Below, in pieces: positions 35,076 through 43,944 of a stretch of DNA of 64,000 nucleotides. The position numbers were made by a program, and so were the translations under genes. Source of the stretch: CAKSQF01 sp963628435 (lineage in GTDB: Bacteria > Bacillota > Clostridia > Oscillospirales > CAG-272); assembly GCA_963628435.1 (NCBI GenBank), contig CAVGEY010000002.1:83046-147045 (forward strand). The letters are read 5' to 3'. The notes beneath the pieces were generated by a model. It did not search any database. It worked only from the letters and a program-made list of their open reading frames with translations, and was not told the origin of the DNA. Numbering within the stretch: the stretch's first letter is position 1; each line of letters begins with the position of its first letter.

Positions 35076-35804
35076 TTATTTTTCGCGTTTTCTTCTCCGA
35101 TATTTTGCGCACACAACCGATGCCGTGACACATACAAGCGCCGCAGTCGTCAAAAACAGCGCTATATCACCGGTCTGCGGTGTTTTCGACTGCATCTCAT
35201 TTTGCGCGGATGCAGACGATGCGGCTCTTCCGTAGAGAGTAATCTCGTTTATTTTCAGCGATCTGTCGACGCCCTCAAATTCGAGCTTATATTCAACCGC
35301 CGCTCCGCCGGTTCCGCCCGATGCGGGCAGCCATATATTTCCCGATTTGACGAAAAGCGTCCATATAAGCGCGCGTCCCCCGTTATCATCATAGCTGACG
35401 GTACAATCGGTAAGGGTACATGGCGAAGATGTCCTGAAAGAAATCTCGATTGTCCTGCTGAATGTGGCAATTCCGAGAGCGCATGATGTGCTCTCGTCAC
35501 CGTCGAACATTCTCGCAACACCGAAGCCCGATGACTGCTTTTTGTTCATCTTTCCTATCGTGATATTCAGAATATCGACCGAGAGCGCAGTCGGCGGTTC
35601 GGTCTGTACGCTGTCGCTGAACACGCCGGTATGTGCGACTGTTCCGACGGCGTAATCGTCTGTGTCGGGTTCTGTTTCGGCAGCTGCCGGAAATACCGAC
35701 AAAAGAAGAAGGCAAAGCGCGACTAAAAATGCGGCGGTACGGATTTTCCGACACGATTTCGATTTGGAATCGCCGATTTTATCGATTTTATTCAAAATGT
35801 TCAT
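35076..35804 (-). CDS. cell-surface protein with C-terminal PQTGD sorting tail
   Basis: 242 residues. The signal peptide (about 22-42, with basic start and AAAE-type cleavage site) is followed by a short acidic stretch and a beta-rich domain (about 70-200). Features such as 'GVARMFDGDESTSCAL' and 'SLKINEITLYGRA' resemble discoidin (F5/8 type C) carbohydrate-binding folds. The C-terminus reads TPQTGD, then a hydrophobic helix and a KYRRRKREK tail. This is a sortase-type wall anchor with a TPQTG variant of LPXTG. GGAGGTG precedes the start. Function on the surface unknown; glycan binding is a guess. No sortase gene is in the window. Confidence 0.75.
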   Translation of the reverse strand: MNILNKIDKIGDSKSKSCRKIRTAAFLVALCLLLLSVFPAAAETEPDTDDYAVGTVAHTGVFSDSVQTEPPTALSVDILNITIGKMNKKQSSGFGVARMFDGDESTSCALGIATFSRTIEISFRTSSPCTLTDCTVSYDDNGGRALIWTLFVKSGNIWLPASGGTGGAAVEYKLEFEGVDRSLKINEITLYGRAASSASAQNEMQSKTPQTGDIALFLTTAALVCVTASVVCAKYRRRKREK

Positions 35805-35988
35805 ACTGCCGTCACCTCCGTTGTCTTTATCTTATTTATCCTTATTTACCGGTATCATTTTCTCTGCCGTTATTTTAACATATTATTAACTATTTGTCAA
35901 TAATTTCGGCTGATTTTTTAATAATTTTCGGTAAAATATTGTAAATTCGGCATTTAGGGCAGGCGGCGGAACAAATTTCGAAAAAAAG

Positions 35989-36017
35989 TTGACATAATAC
36001 ATCGATTTCGGTATAAT
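35989..36017 (+). promoter_or_regulatory. promoter of the capA-SUFU operon
   Basis: Perfect consensus: TTGACA (35989-35994), 17-base spacer, TATAAT (36012-36017). The leader is about 80 bases. Confidence 0.85.
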
Positions 36018-36101
36018 ATAGATATTATATTTACGGCATTGTATTTCATTTATATAGAGTTCGGGCCTTAACGGTCCTCGTAAAAACGGAAGGAAAATCA
36101 A

Positions 36102-37367
36102 ATGAAAAAAATAAAGATGATTGCGGCTCTGCTCGTTCTGCCGATTCTTCTCACATCCTGCTCGATTTTCGAAAGCGGAAACGGCAAACAGACCGATAAA
36201 AACATAACCGTTCTGACAGATCCGATCACAACCGAGACACCGACGACGACAGACGGCAAGACCGCCACAACCGCCGGGATAACAACAGAGCTGCCGACAA
36301 CCACCGCGGAGCCGACCGAGCCGGTTATCGAAGCTGTGGAGGCAACCATTATCGCGGTAGGCGACAATCTCATTCACGGGCCGCTCATCACCAGCGGCAA
36401 AAAGGCGGGATATGACACTCTTTACAAAGAGCTTGCGCCCATGATATCGGCTGCCGATCTCGCGATAATCAATCAGGAAACGATATTCACATACAATGAA
36501 AACGAATATTCGGGCTATCCGAAATTCGCGTCCCCGATCGGAATAGGCGAGGCGGCACTTGCGGCGGGATTCGATGTTTTCTCGACCGCGACCAATCATA
36601 CCGCCGATCACGGTGAGCAGGCAATACTCGACACGCTTGATTTCTGGGAAAAGCATCCCGAAGGAACCGTTCTCGGAATTTACAAAGACAAAGCCGACCG
36701 CGACAACATTCCGGTGGTTACGGTCAACGGAATCAGGATAGCTCTGCTCAATTACACCTACGGAATGAATCAAAGCCTTTCCAAATGGTGGATGGTCGAC
36801 ATCATGGGCAAAACGATAAAAGACGATGTAAAACAGACGATTTCCGCGCGGATAGAAAAGGCAAAGGAAATCAGCGATTTCGTAATTGTGTGCGCTCACT
36901 GGGGCAGCGAATATGTCAACACCCCCACAAGCTCAGAGGTTGCGTGGGCGCAGTTCTTCGCCGACTGCGGTGTCGATCTTGTCATCGGCACACACCCGCA
37001 CGTCGTACAACCCGTCATGGAGGTCGAGGGCAAGAACGGCAACAAAACGGTTGTCTACTATTCGCTCGGCAATTTCGTACACAATCAGAACGATTTTGCA
37101 CCGAATATCGGCGGTCTTGCGACAATTACGCTTATCAGCGACAAGGACGGTGTCCGCATAAAAGATTACAATATGGTCGGCACAATGGTCGACTGCTATT
37201 ATAACGAGAACAAAGTGAAATGCTACACTGCCTGCCTTATTTCGGAAATGACAGACGAACGCCTGAAAAATCATATCAAATTCAGCGGCAAAACGGTTGC
37301 CGATTTCGAGAAGGAGTTTGAAAAGGCTTCCACATCATATCCGACCGAGCAGACCGCGGCCGCCTGA
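36102..37367 (+). CDS. CapA family lipoprotein (PGA_cap metallophosphatase fold)
   Basis: 421 residues. The signal peptide ends in LTSC (Cys about 20), followed by a Thr-rich linker (about 30-75). The CapA domain has 'ATIIAVGDNLIH', 'LAIINQETIF', 'AGFDVFSTATNHTADHG', 'VVCAHWGSEYVNTPT', 'DLVIGTHPHVVQPVMEV' and 'YYSLGNFVHNQ'. These are the metal-site motifs of the family. CapA in Bacillus takes part in poly-gamma-glutamate capsule synthesis, but no capB or capC is nearby. The stand-alone lipoprotein form has no settled function. It is followed after 23 bases by the SUFU-domain gene. Confidence 0.9.
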   Translation: MKKIKMIAALLVLPILLTSCSIFESGNGKQTDKNITVLTDPITTETPTTTDGKTATTAGITTELPTTTAEPTEPVIEAVEATIIAVGDNLIHGPLITSGKKAGYDTLYKELAPMISAADLAIINQETIFTYNENEYSGYPKFASPIGIGEAALAAGFDVFSTATNHTADHGEQAILDTLDFWEKHPEGTVLGIYKDKADRDNIPVVTVNGIRIALLNYTYGMNQSLSKWWMVDIMGKTIKDDVKQTISARIEKAKEISDFVIVCAHWGSEYVNTPTSSEVAWAQFFADCGVDLVIGTHPHVVQPVMEVEGKNGNKTVVYYSLGNFVHNQNDFAPNIGGLATITLISDKDGVRIKDYNMVGTMVDCYYNENKVKCYTACLISEMTDERLKNHIKFSGKTVADFEKEFEKASTSYPTEQTAAA

Positions 37368-37390
37368 AACCCGGAAGGAGCCTCACAGGA

Positions 37391-38566
37391 ATGAGTAAAA
37401 ATATCCGCAGATATCAGCCTCCGTTCCCGAGCGCGAAATACAGCGAGGTCGAGCGCGAGACGGTCATATCGCATATTGAAAAGTGTTTCGGCAAAATCGA
37501 AAAAATACAGCACGAATTTATTTCTCCCTACGCAGTGGTCGACATTGCGATTATACCGCCCGAAAAGCACAGAAAATATTATGTTCTGTCGACGATAGGC
37601 GCGGGCGCGTACAAAATGAGGGTGCCGAAATCGCTGAAAGACAAAAAAATCGACCGTTTCGAGCTTACGGTAATGCTTCCCGACAGCTGGAATGTAGACG
37701 GGCGCGACAACAATTCGTTCTGGCCGTTCCATATACTCAGAATGACGGCGCGTATCCCCGCCTACTACGACACATGGCTCGGATGGGGATATTCCACCGA
37801 CAACACCGAGCCTTTCTATTCGGAAAGCGAACTCTGCGGGATGCTGCTCTCGATGCCGAAATACTGTCCCGACAGTAACGAGTACACCGCCTGCACTCTT
37901 CCCTGCGGAGATGACGTGAATTTTTATCAGCTGATTCCGATTTACAAGGAAGAACTCGATTTCAAAAACGAACGCGGAATACTGCCGATTATGGATCTTG
38001 TCCGCTTTATGCCGCCGACTATTGTCCCGGACCGCCCTCCGGTCTGCGGTCCGTCATCCGAAATCGACTATACCGATGCGGTTGACGCGGTGATTACCCA
38101 CCGGCCGAAGATATACGACAAGGAACTGAAAACCGACGAAAAATCCGCCGCAAATCATATCGCTCTCTATTTATGCTGGTGCGTAAAACACGGTTTGGTC
38201 GGCGAAGATTTTATCGAAAATCACCCCGATATGCCTTCTCCCGACGATTTTTTCGGATTCCGCGATTTTTTCATTGACAGTCTTGACGGAGTCCTGCTCC
38301 TTTCATATCTGTCCGACGCGGGAAAAGAGTTTACGAAAGCATATTACAACTTTATCGACGGAAGTTACGCCGCCGATGTCGACAACTGTGCGCTCGAATA
38401 TTTCGGCCGCGAAAAATGCGAAGGGCCGGACATCTGCGACGAAGCCTATCTCTTCGCGCCTTATGACGACACATACAACGAAAAACTGTACTCGCGCATA
38501 GATTATGCCTACCGGCTTTTTATGAGCGATCAATACAGCCGACCGGGCAACGGCGGAGAAGAATGA
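37391..38566 (+). CDS. SUFU-domain protein with a C-terminal DUF7832-like domain
   Basis: 391-residue cytosolic protein. Residues about 20-210 match bacterial suppressor-of-fused (SUFU) domains: 'YVLSTIGAGAYKMRVP', 'FELTVMLPDSWN', 'WPFHILRMTARIPAYYDTWLGWG' and 'LIPIYKEELDF'. Residues about 255-385, beginning 'AANHIALYLCWCVKHGLVGEDF', resemble the DUF7832 type of immunity-like domain; I am less sure of that. Both families are common immunity proteins in polymorphic toxin loci. No toxin gene is adjacent; the partner here is a CapA lipoprotein. AAGGAG precedes the start. Confidence 0.75.
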   Translation: MSKNIRRYQPPFPSAKYSEVERETVISHIEKCFGKIEKIQHEFISPYAVVDIAIIPPEKHRKYYVLSTIGAGAYKMRVPKSLKDKKIDRFELTVMLPDSWNVDGRDNNSFWPFHILRMTARIPAYYDTWLGWGYSTDNTEPFYSESELCGMLLSMPKYCPDSNEYTACTLPCGDDVNFYQLIPIYKEELDFKNERGILPIMDLVRFMPPTIVPDRPPVCGPSSEIDYTDAVDAVITHRPKIYDKELKTDEKSAANHIALYLCWCVKHGLVGEDFIENHPDMPSPDDFFGFRDFFIDSLDGVLLLSYLSDAGKEFTKAYYNFIDGSYAADVDNCALEYFGREKCEGPDICDEAYLFAPYDDTYNEKLYSRIDYAYRLFMSDQYSRPGNGGEE

Positions 38567-38604
38567 TTCAAAAGCCGAACAGGCTATATATTATATATAA
38601 TATG

Positions 38605-38642
38605 AAGAAAACGCACACCCGACATCGGGTGTGCGTTTTCAC
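38605..38642 (+). terminator. terminator of the capA-SUFU operon
   Basis: Perfect 16-bp stem (38607-38622 with 38625-38640). The 3' arm itself ends in T4. Confidence 0.8.
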
Positions 38643-38690
38643 ACAATCACATGATTGCGTGAAAAATTCAAAAAAATGTTTGAAAAGGTA

Positions 38691-38719
38691 TTGCAATTTG
38701 ATAGATAGTGTGCTACAAT
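38691..38719 (+). promoter_or_regulatory. promoter of the P-type ATPase gene
   Basis: TTGCAA (38691-38696), 17-base spacer, TACAAT (38714-38719). Confidence 0.7.
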
Positions 38720-38788
38720 ATGAAAACGCGATCAAAACTAAGACAAGTTAACGGATATAATCCGCTGAAATCGAAAGGAATGAACAAA

Positions 38789-41398
38789 ATGACTCCTCAC
38801 ACAAGTCCGATTGACGAACTGCTCGCCTCTTTGTCGACAAGCAAAGAAAACGGGCTGGATCCGGCGAAAATCGATGAGCTCCGCGCGAAATACGGGCCGA
38901 ACCGTCTGCGCGAGAAAAAGAAGAAATCGCTTGCCGCCAGATTCATCGATCAGTTCAAAGACGTAATGATTCTCATACTCATCGCGGCGGCGATTGTCTC
39001 TTTTGCCGTTGCCTGCGCAGAGAAAGATCCGAAAGGCTTTGTTGAGCCTATACTGATTCTCGTAATCGTAATCGTAAACGCGATAATCGGTATGCTTCAG
39101 GAGAGCAAAGCCGAAAAAGCGCTCGAAGCGCTGAAAAATCTGTCCGCGCCGCACGCACGTGTTATACGCGGCGGAGTCGAAAGCATAATCGATGCCGCAG
39201 ATCTGCTGCCCGGCGACATAATAAAGCTCGAAGCGGGTGATTTTGTCCCCGCAGACGCGCGGCTTATAAGTTCCGCGGGACTCAAATCCGAAGAATCGGC
39301 ACTTACGGGCGAATCGGTACCGAGCGAAAAAGACGCCCGCGCCGAAGTCGGTGAGTCGGCTCCTCTCGGAGACAGAGCCAACATGGTTTTCTCGGGCTGT
39401 GCGATAAGCTACGGAAGCGGTCTTGCCGTTGTCACGGCAACCGGTATGAACACCGAAATGGGTAAAATCGCCGGTCTGCTCGAATCGGCGGACGACGGAC
39501 AGACTCCCCTTCAGTTAAAGCTTGCCGCTATGGGCAAATATCTCGGATTTGTTGCGCTTGTTGCCTGCGCAATCATCTTCATTATAGGACTTGCAAGCGG
39601 AATCCCGCCGATTGACATCTTTATGACGGCAGTATCGCTTGCGGTATCGGCAATTCCCGAAGGACTTCCCGCAATCGTTACCATTGTTCTCGCAATCGGA
39701 GTTCAGCGGCTTGTCAAGAAAAATGTAATTATCCGCAGACTTCCCGCAGTCGAAACTCTCGGCTCGGCATCGGTAATCTGCTCGGATAAAACGGGTACGC
39801 TTACCCAGAACAGAATGACTCTTGTCAAAGCATATACCGAAGAGGACGGTCTTTGCAAAATATCCGCCGAAAACAAGGAGGCAACCGACAAACTGCTCCT
39901 TTACGGCACCCTCTGCTGCGACGGCACGGTCGTATTCGAGGAAAAAGGTGTCCGTCATATCGGCGACCCGACCGAAACCGCGATTGTGCTTGCGGCTCAC
40001 AACGCAGGCATGGACAAGGCGGCGCTTAACGAAAAATATCCGCGTATCGGAACGATACCGTTCGACTCAGACCGCAAGCTGATGAGCGTCATCTGCGAGA
40101 TTGACGGCAAGAAAATCGTAATCGTCAAGGGCGCATACGATGTCATGCTGACAAGATGCACCGCGGGAAATGCGGCGGCTGCCGGAAAATTCTGCGAAGA
40201 GATGAGCGAATCCGCGCTGCGTGTTCTCGCAATCGGATACAGAGAGCTTGACAGTCTGCCCGACACGCTTGTATCCGAAGAAATCGAAAACAATCTTACA
40301 TTCATGGGACTTGTCGGCATGATCGATCCGCCGCGTCCCGAAGCAAAATCGGCTGTCGAAATCTGCCGCAAGGCAGGCATCAAGCCCGTTATGATTACCG
40401 GCGACCATGTTATCACGGCATCCGCAATCGCGAAAGAACTCGGAATACTCGAGGCGGGCGACATGGCGATCACGGGCGCACAGCTTGACGCAATGAGCGA
40501 TTCCGAACTTGACGCGTCAATCGAAAAGATCGCGGTTTACGCGAGAGTTTCTCCCGAAAACAAAATCAGAATCGTGCGCGCATGGCAGAGAAAAAATCAG
40601 GTTGTCGCAATGACCGGCGACGGCGTAAACGATGCCCCCGCGCTCAAAGCCGCCGACATCGGATGCGCGATGGGTATAACCGGAACCGATGTTGCGAAAG
40701 GTGCCGCCGACATGACACTTACCGACGACAACTTCGCAACGATAGTCGATGCGGTCCGTGAAGGCAGAGGTATTTTCGCAAACATAAAGAAGGTTATCGG
40801 ATTCCTGCTCGGAACGAATATAGGCGAGGTGCTCACCGTATTTACCGCGATGGTAATCTGGCATGAATCACCGCTGCTTTCGATGCAGCTCCTCTGGATT
40901 AACCTCGTGACAGACGGTATGCCCGCGATTGCGCTCGGCATGGAAGCTGTCGAGAAAGACGTTATGATCGGCAAGCCGAAGCCCAAAAACGAGGGAATAT
41001 TCGCCCACGGATTCGGCCTCAGAACAATTCTTCAGGGATTCCTGTTCGGCGGTCTGTCGATTGCGGCGTATGTAATCGGCAAAAAATTTGCCGGGGTTGA
41101 CGGCGGTCAGACGCTCGCGTTCATGGTTCTCGCGCTTTCGCAGATTGTTCAGGCGTACAATATGAGAAGCGAGCATTCGCTCTTCAAAATCGGTGTGTTC
41201 TCGAACAAGATGCTCAACAAAGCGGCTCTTCTGTCGATTGTCCTTATGGCGGCAGTTCTCTTTACTCCCCTTTCGACTCTGTTCGGACTCATCTATCTTG
41301 ACTGGTATGTCTATCTTATCGGACTCGCGCTTATCCTCACACCCTTACTTGTAATGGAATGTTCAAAGGCGTTCGGTCTTATAAAGCATCACAACTGA
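38789..41398 (+). CDS. calcium-translocating P-type ATPase (P2 type)
   Basis: 869-residue membrane ATPase, like SERCA/PMCA-type bacterial Ca2+ pumps. The N-terminal cation-ATPase domain has 'LRAKYGPNRL'. The actuator carries 'LTGESVPSE'. 'AIPEGLPAIVTI' in M4 is a cation site. The phosphorylated Asp is in 'CSDKTGTLTQN'. The hinge is 'MTGDGVNDAPALKAADIG'. About ten membrane helices are present, ending with the cation_ATPase_C domain ('LLWINLVTDGMPAIALG'). It probably exports Ca2+. I chose the ATG at 38789, nine bases after AAAGGA; the ATG at 38780 abuts that site. Confidence 0.93.
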   Translation: MTPHTSPIDELLASLSTSKENGLDPAKIDELRAKYGPNRLREKKKKSLAARFIDQFKDVMILILIAAAIVSFAVACAEKDPKGFVEPILILVIVIVNAIIGMLQESKAEKALEALKNLSAPHARVIRGGVESIIDAADLLPGDIIKLEAGDFVPADARLISSAGLKSEESALTGESVPSEKDARAEVGESAPLGDRANMVFSGCAISYGSGLAVVTATGMNTEMGKIAGLLESADDGQTPLQLKLAAMGKYLGFVALVACAIIFIIGLASGIPPIDIFMTAVSLAVSAIPEGLPAIVTIVLAIGVQRLVKKNVIIRRLPAVETLGSASVICSDKTGTLTQNRMTLVKAYTEEDGLCKISAENKEATDKLLLYGTLCCDGTVVFEEKGVRHIGDPTETAIVLAAHNAGMDKAALNEKYPRIGTIPFDSDRKLMSVICEIDGKKIVIVKGAYDVMLTRCTAGNAAAAGKFCEEMSESALRVLAIGYRELDSLPDTLVSEEIENNLTFMGLVGMIDPPRPEAKSAVEICRKAGIKPVMITGDHVITASAIAKELGILEAGDMAITGAQLDAMSDSELDASIEKIAVYARVSPENKIRIVRAWQRKNQVVAMTGDGVNDAPALKAADIGCAMGITGTDVAKGAADMTLTDDNFATIVDAVREGRGIFANIKKVIGFLLGTNIGEVLTVFTAMVIWHESPLLSMQLLWINLVTDGMPAIALGMEAVEKDVMIGKPKPKNEGIFAHGFGLRTILQGFLFGGLSIAAYVIGKKFAGVDGGQTLAFMVLALSQIVQAYNMRSEHSLFKIGVFSNKMLNKAALLSIVLMAAVLFTPLSTLFGLIYLDWYVYLIGLALILTPLLVMECSKAFGLIKHHN

Positions 41399-41409
41399 TA
41401 AGAAATGCG

Positions 41410-41447
41410 GTAAAGCCGTCTGCGTATGCGGACGGCTTTATTTTTAT
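41410..41447 (+). terminator. terminator of the P-type ATPase gene
   Basis: 10-bp stem TAAAGCCGTC/GACGGCTTTA (41411-41420 with 41431-41440) with a following T-run. Confidence 0.85.
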
Positions 41448-41469
41448 TTTCGCAGGACAGTCTTGAATA

Positions 41470-41498
41470 TTGCATTTTGCCCTGCTCCGTAGTATAAT
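41470..41498 (+). promoter_or_regulatory. promoter of the aminotransferase gene
   Basis: TTGCAT (41470-41475), 17-base spacer, TATAAT (41493-41498). Confidence 0.75.
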
Positions 41499-41523
41499 AT
41501 CCGAAGAGAAAGGCTGGGATAAT

Positions 41524-42723
41524 ATGTATAACAAAGAAATGTATGCGCTCGGTGCGACCGGATCGGTTATAAGAGAAATTTTCGAATACGGACGAAAAAG
41601 AAAAGCGGAGATCGGTGAGGAAAATGTTTTCGATTTTTCGCTCGGCAATCCGTCAGTTCCCGCCCCTGCCGAAATCGGGAACTGCATAAAAAATCTGGTT
41701 GATACCGCCGACACGCTTGCGCTGCACGGATATACTACCGCGAGAGGTGATACCTCCGCAAGAAAAAGCATTGCCGACAATCTGAACAGGCGATTTTCCG
41801 CATCTTTTTCGGCAGACGATTTATATCTCACAATGGGTGCCGCCGCATCCCTTATGTCGGTTTTCCGCGGTCTCTGCGAAAAAGAGGATGAATTTATCGT
41901 TATATCGCCCTATTTTCCCGAATACAGGGTATTTGTCGAATCGGCGGGCGGAAAGCTCGTTGAAGTTCCCGCAGACAAAGCCGGAAATTTCGCGCCCGAT
42001 ATTTCGGCAATCGACAAGGCGATCAACCCGCACACGAAGGCGGTTATAATCAATTCGCCGAACAATCCCACGGGCAGAGTATATACCGAAAAAGAAATCG
42101 CCGAACTTTCAAATCTGCTCGAAAAGCGGTCAGAAGGGCGTGATCCGATTTTCCTTATTTCGGACGAGCCTTACCGTGAGCTTATATACGGCGGCATCGG
42201 CTATCCGTTTGTAACAAAATATTATAAAAACAGTATCGTCTGCTATTCTTACAGCAAGTCGCTCTCGCTTGCGGGCGAGAGAATCGGCTATGTGCTGTTC
42301 TCTCCCGATCTTGACTGTCACGATGAAATATACAAGGCGGTTGCGGGTGCGGCACGCTCACTCGGATATGTCTGCGCACCATCCCTTTTCCAGCATGTCA
42401 TAGAGAAATGCGCCGACTGTTCATGCGACATCTCGGCATACGAGCAAAACCGCGAAACGCTCTGCAAAATTCTCGATGAACTCGGATTCGAATATGTAAG
42501 TCCGGACGGAGCATTCTATCTCTTTTTGAAATCTCCCGATCCCGACGAAAACAGATTCTGTGAGATTGCGAAGAATTTTGAGCTTCTGCTTGTTCCGTCC
42601 GAAAGTTTCGGAGTGCGCGGCTATGTGAGAATTTCCTACTGCGTTGACCGCCTTATGATCGAGCGTTCGGCGGCGGCTTTTGCCAGACTCGCCGACCGAT
42701 GCGGTTTGCGAAAAAAAGCATAA
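41524..42723 (+). CDS. pyridoxal phosphate-dependent aminotransferase (class I/II)
   Basis: 399-residue fold-type I aminotransferase, similar to aspartate/aromatic aminotransferases. 'FDFSLGNPSVPAP' is the substrate loop, 'HGYTTARGD' follows, and 'NSPNNPTGRVY' contacts PLP. 'SDEPYRELIYGG' holds the Asp and Tyr. The Schiff-base Lys is in 'CYSYSKSLSLAGERIGYV' and the carboxylate-binding Arg is near 'VRISYC'. The amino-acid substrate is unresolved. The ATG at 41524 follows AGAAAGG and begins the conserved part; the frame opens 54 bases earlier inside the promoter. Confidence 0.93.
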   Translation: MYNKEMYALGATGSVIREIFEYGRKRKAEIGEENVFDFSLGNPSVPAPAEIGNCIKNLVDTADTLALHGYTTARGDTSARKSIADNLNRRFSASFSADDLYLTMGAAASLMSVFRGLCEKEDEFIVISPYFPEYRVFVESAGGKLVEVPADKAGNFAPDISAIDKAINPHTKAVIINSPNNPTGRVYTEKEIAELSNLLEKRSEGRDPIFLISDEPYRELIYGGIGYPFVTKYYKNSIVCYSYSKSLSLAGERIGYVLFSPDLDCHDEIYKAVAGAARSLGYVCAPSLFQHVIEKCADCSCDISAYEQNRETLCKILDELGFEYVSPDGAFYLFLKSPDPDENRFCEIAKNFELLLVPSESFGVRGYVRISYCVDRLMIERSAAAFARLADRCGLRKKA

Positions 42724-42770
42724 AAATTCGGCAGAATTTCGGCTTCTGATAATAAAAGTGCGAATATATC

Positions 42771-42799
42771 TTGACAAAAGTTAAAATAAATGTTAAAAT
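42771..42799 (+). promoter_or_regulatory. promoter of mscL
   Basis: TTGACA (42771-42776), 17-base spacer, TAAAAT (42794-42799) with a TG extension. Confidence 0.8.
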
Positions 42800-42832
42800 A
42801 TGCAACAAATCAAGAAAAAGAAGGGCGTTTTT

Positions 42833-43324
42833 ATGAAAAAGTTTTTCAAAGAATTCCGTGACTTCATCAACAAGGGAAACGTAATCGACATGGCAGTCGC
42901 CGTTATCATCGGCGCGGCGTTCTCACCGATTGTCACCGCACTCGTAAACAATATAATCATGCCTCTCATCGGCAAGCTCGTCGGAAATATGGACTTTTCC
43001 GAACTCAAGACCGTGCTCACACCGGCCGTGCTTGACGAAGCGGGCAATGTTGTTACCGAAGAGGTTGCCATCGGATGGGGCGTGCTCATCGGTGCGATTC
43101 TCAACTTCCTTATCGTTTCGTTCTGCATCTTCCTTCTGCTCAAGGTTCTCCTTGCAGCCAAAGAAGGCGGCGAAAAGCTGATTAAGCACGGCAAAAAGAA
43201 AGAGGCGGCTCCCGCAGAGCCCGAAGCTCCCGCAGAACCCGAAGCTCCCGCAGAACCCGTTGAGACAGATGTTGATCTTCTCCGCGAAATCCGCGATTTG
43301 CTCAAAGATCAGAAGAAAGACTAA
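42833..43324 (+). CDS. mscL: large-conductance mechanosensitive channel
   Basis: 163-residue MscL, a pentameric pore that opens under membrane tension to release osmolytes. 'FFKEFRDFINKGNVIDMAVAVIIGAAFSPIVTALVNNIIMPLIG' marks the N-terminal helix and first membrane segment, followed by a periplasmic-type loop and the second membrane helix (about 80-100). The C-terminal tail contains three near-identical APAEPE units before the terminal helix, which makes it longer than most. The ATG at 42833 follows AAGAAGGG. It has its own promoter and terminator. Confidence 0.95.
   Translation: MKKFFKEFRDFINKGNVIDMAVAVIIGAAFSPIVTALVNNIIMPLIGKLVGNMDFSELKTVLTPAVLDEAGNVVTEEVAIGWGVLIGAILNFLIVSFCIFLLLKVLLAAKEGGEKLIKHGKKKEAAPAEPEAPAEPEAPAEPVETDVDLLREIRDLLKDQKKD
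43210..43260 (+). repeat. short tandem repeat in the mscL tail
   Basis: Three copies of an 18-base unit (CCCGCAGARCCCGAAGCT), the last partly changed, encoding Ala-Pro-Ala-Glu-Pro-Glu units. Confidence 0.75.
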
Positions 43325-43335
43325 AGTGAAATCGG

Positions 43336-43371
43336 CAAAGCAGACCGTGAAAATCACGGTCTGCTTTTATG
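43336..43371 (+). terminator. terminator of mscL
   Basis: 14-bp stem AAAGCAGACCGTGA/TCACGGTCTGCTTT followed by T's. Confidence 0.85.
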
Positions 43372-43450
43372 AATAATTTACATTTCGCCGCTTGAATCGA
43401 GTCTGCTCCGATGTTAAACTTAAGATATATGAGTTACAGAGGTGACATAA

Positions 43451-43834
43451 GTGAAAATTCAAAAGTCTGCCGAAGATTATCTTGAAATGATACTCATACT
43501 CGAGAAAAGACTCGGCTTTGTCAGATCGATAGATATCGCAACCGAACTCGGCTTTTCGAAGCCGTCGGTGAGTGTCGCGATGAAAAATTTAAGAATGAGC
43601 GGATATATCGATGTCGATGCCATGGGCGGCATTCATCTTTTGGATTCGGGCCGTGAGATTGCCGAACGCATGCTTGAACGGCACACGACGATTTCGAGCA
43701 TTCTTATGAAAATCGGCGTGTCCGCCGAAACGGCGGCAGACGATGCCTGTAAAATCGAGCATGTGATAAGCGCCGAAAGCTTCGATGCAATAAAACGGTA
43801 TGCGGAAGCCGCAGCCGAAAAAGATAAAAATTAA
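43451..43834 (+). CDS. DtxR/MntR family metal-dependent regulator
   Basis: 127-residue metalloregulator. The winged helix (about 1-65) has 'FVRSIDIATELGFSKPSVSVAMKNLRMSGYI'; the dimerisation and metal domain follows. Compared with Bacillus MntR, an Asp in 'AEDYLEM' corresponds to MntR Asp8 and Glu11 is kept. The His in 'ERHTTI' matches His77. The 'CKIEH' motif keeps Glu102 and His103 but has Cys in place of Glu99, as in DtxR. There is no SH3-like third domain. The start is GTG with GAGGTG upstream. No metal transporter is adjacent; the trigger-factor-like gene follows after 110 bases. Confidence 0.85.
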   Translation: MKIQKSAEDYLEMILILEKRLGFVRSIDIATELGFSKPSVSVAMKNLRMSGYIDVDAMGGIHLLDSGREIAERMLERHTTISSILMKIGVSAETAADDACKIEHVISAESFDAIKRYAEAAAEKDKN

Positions 43835-43944
43835 AGCAAGAATACGGGGTACCCCTGCGGTTTCGCTTTGCGTGAAAACAACCGTCTTTTGATACTGTTG
43901 TATTAAGCCGCACCGTGTTTATAACCCGACAAGAGGAGATATTT

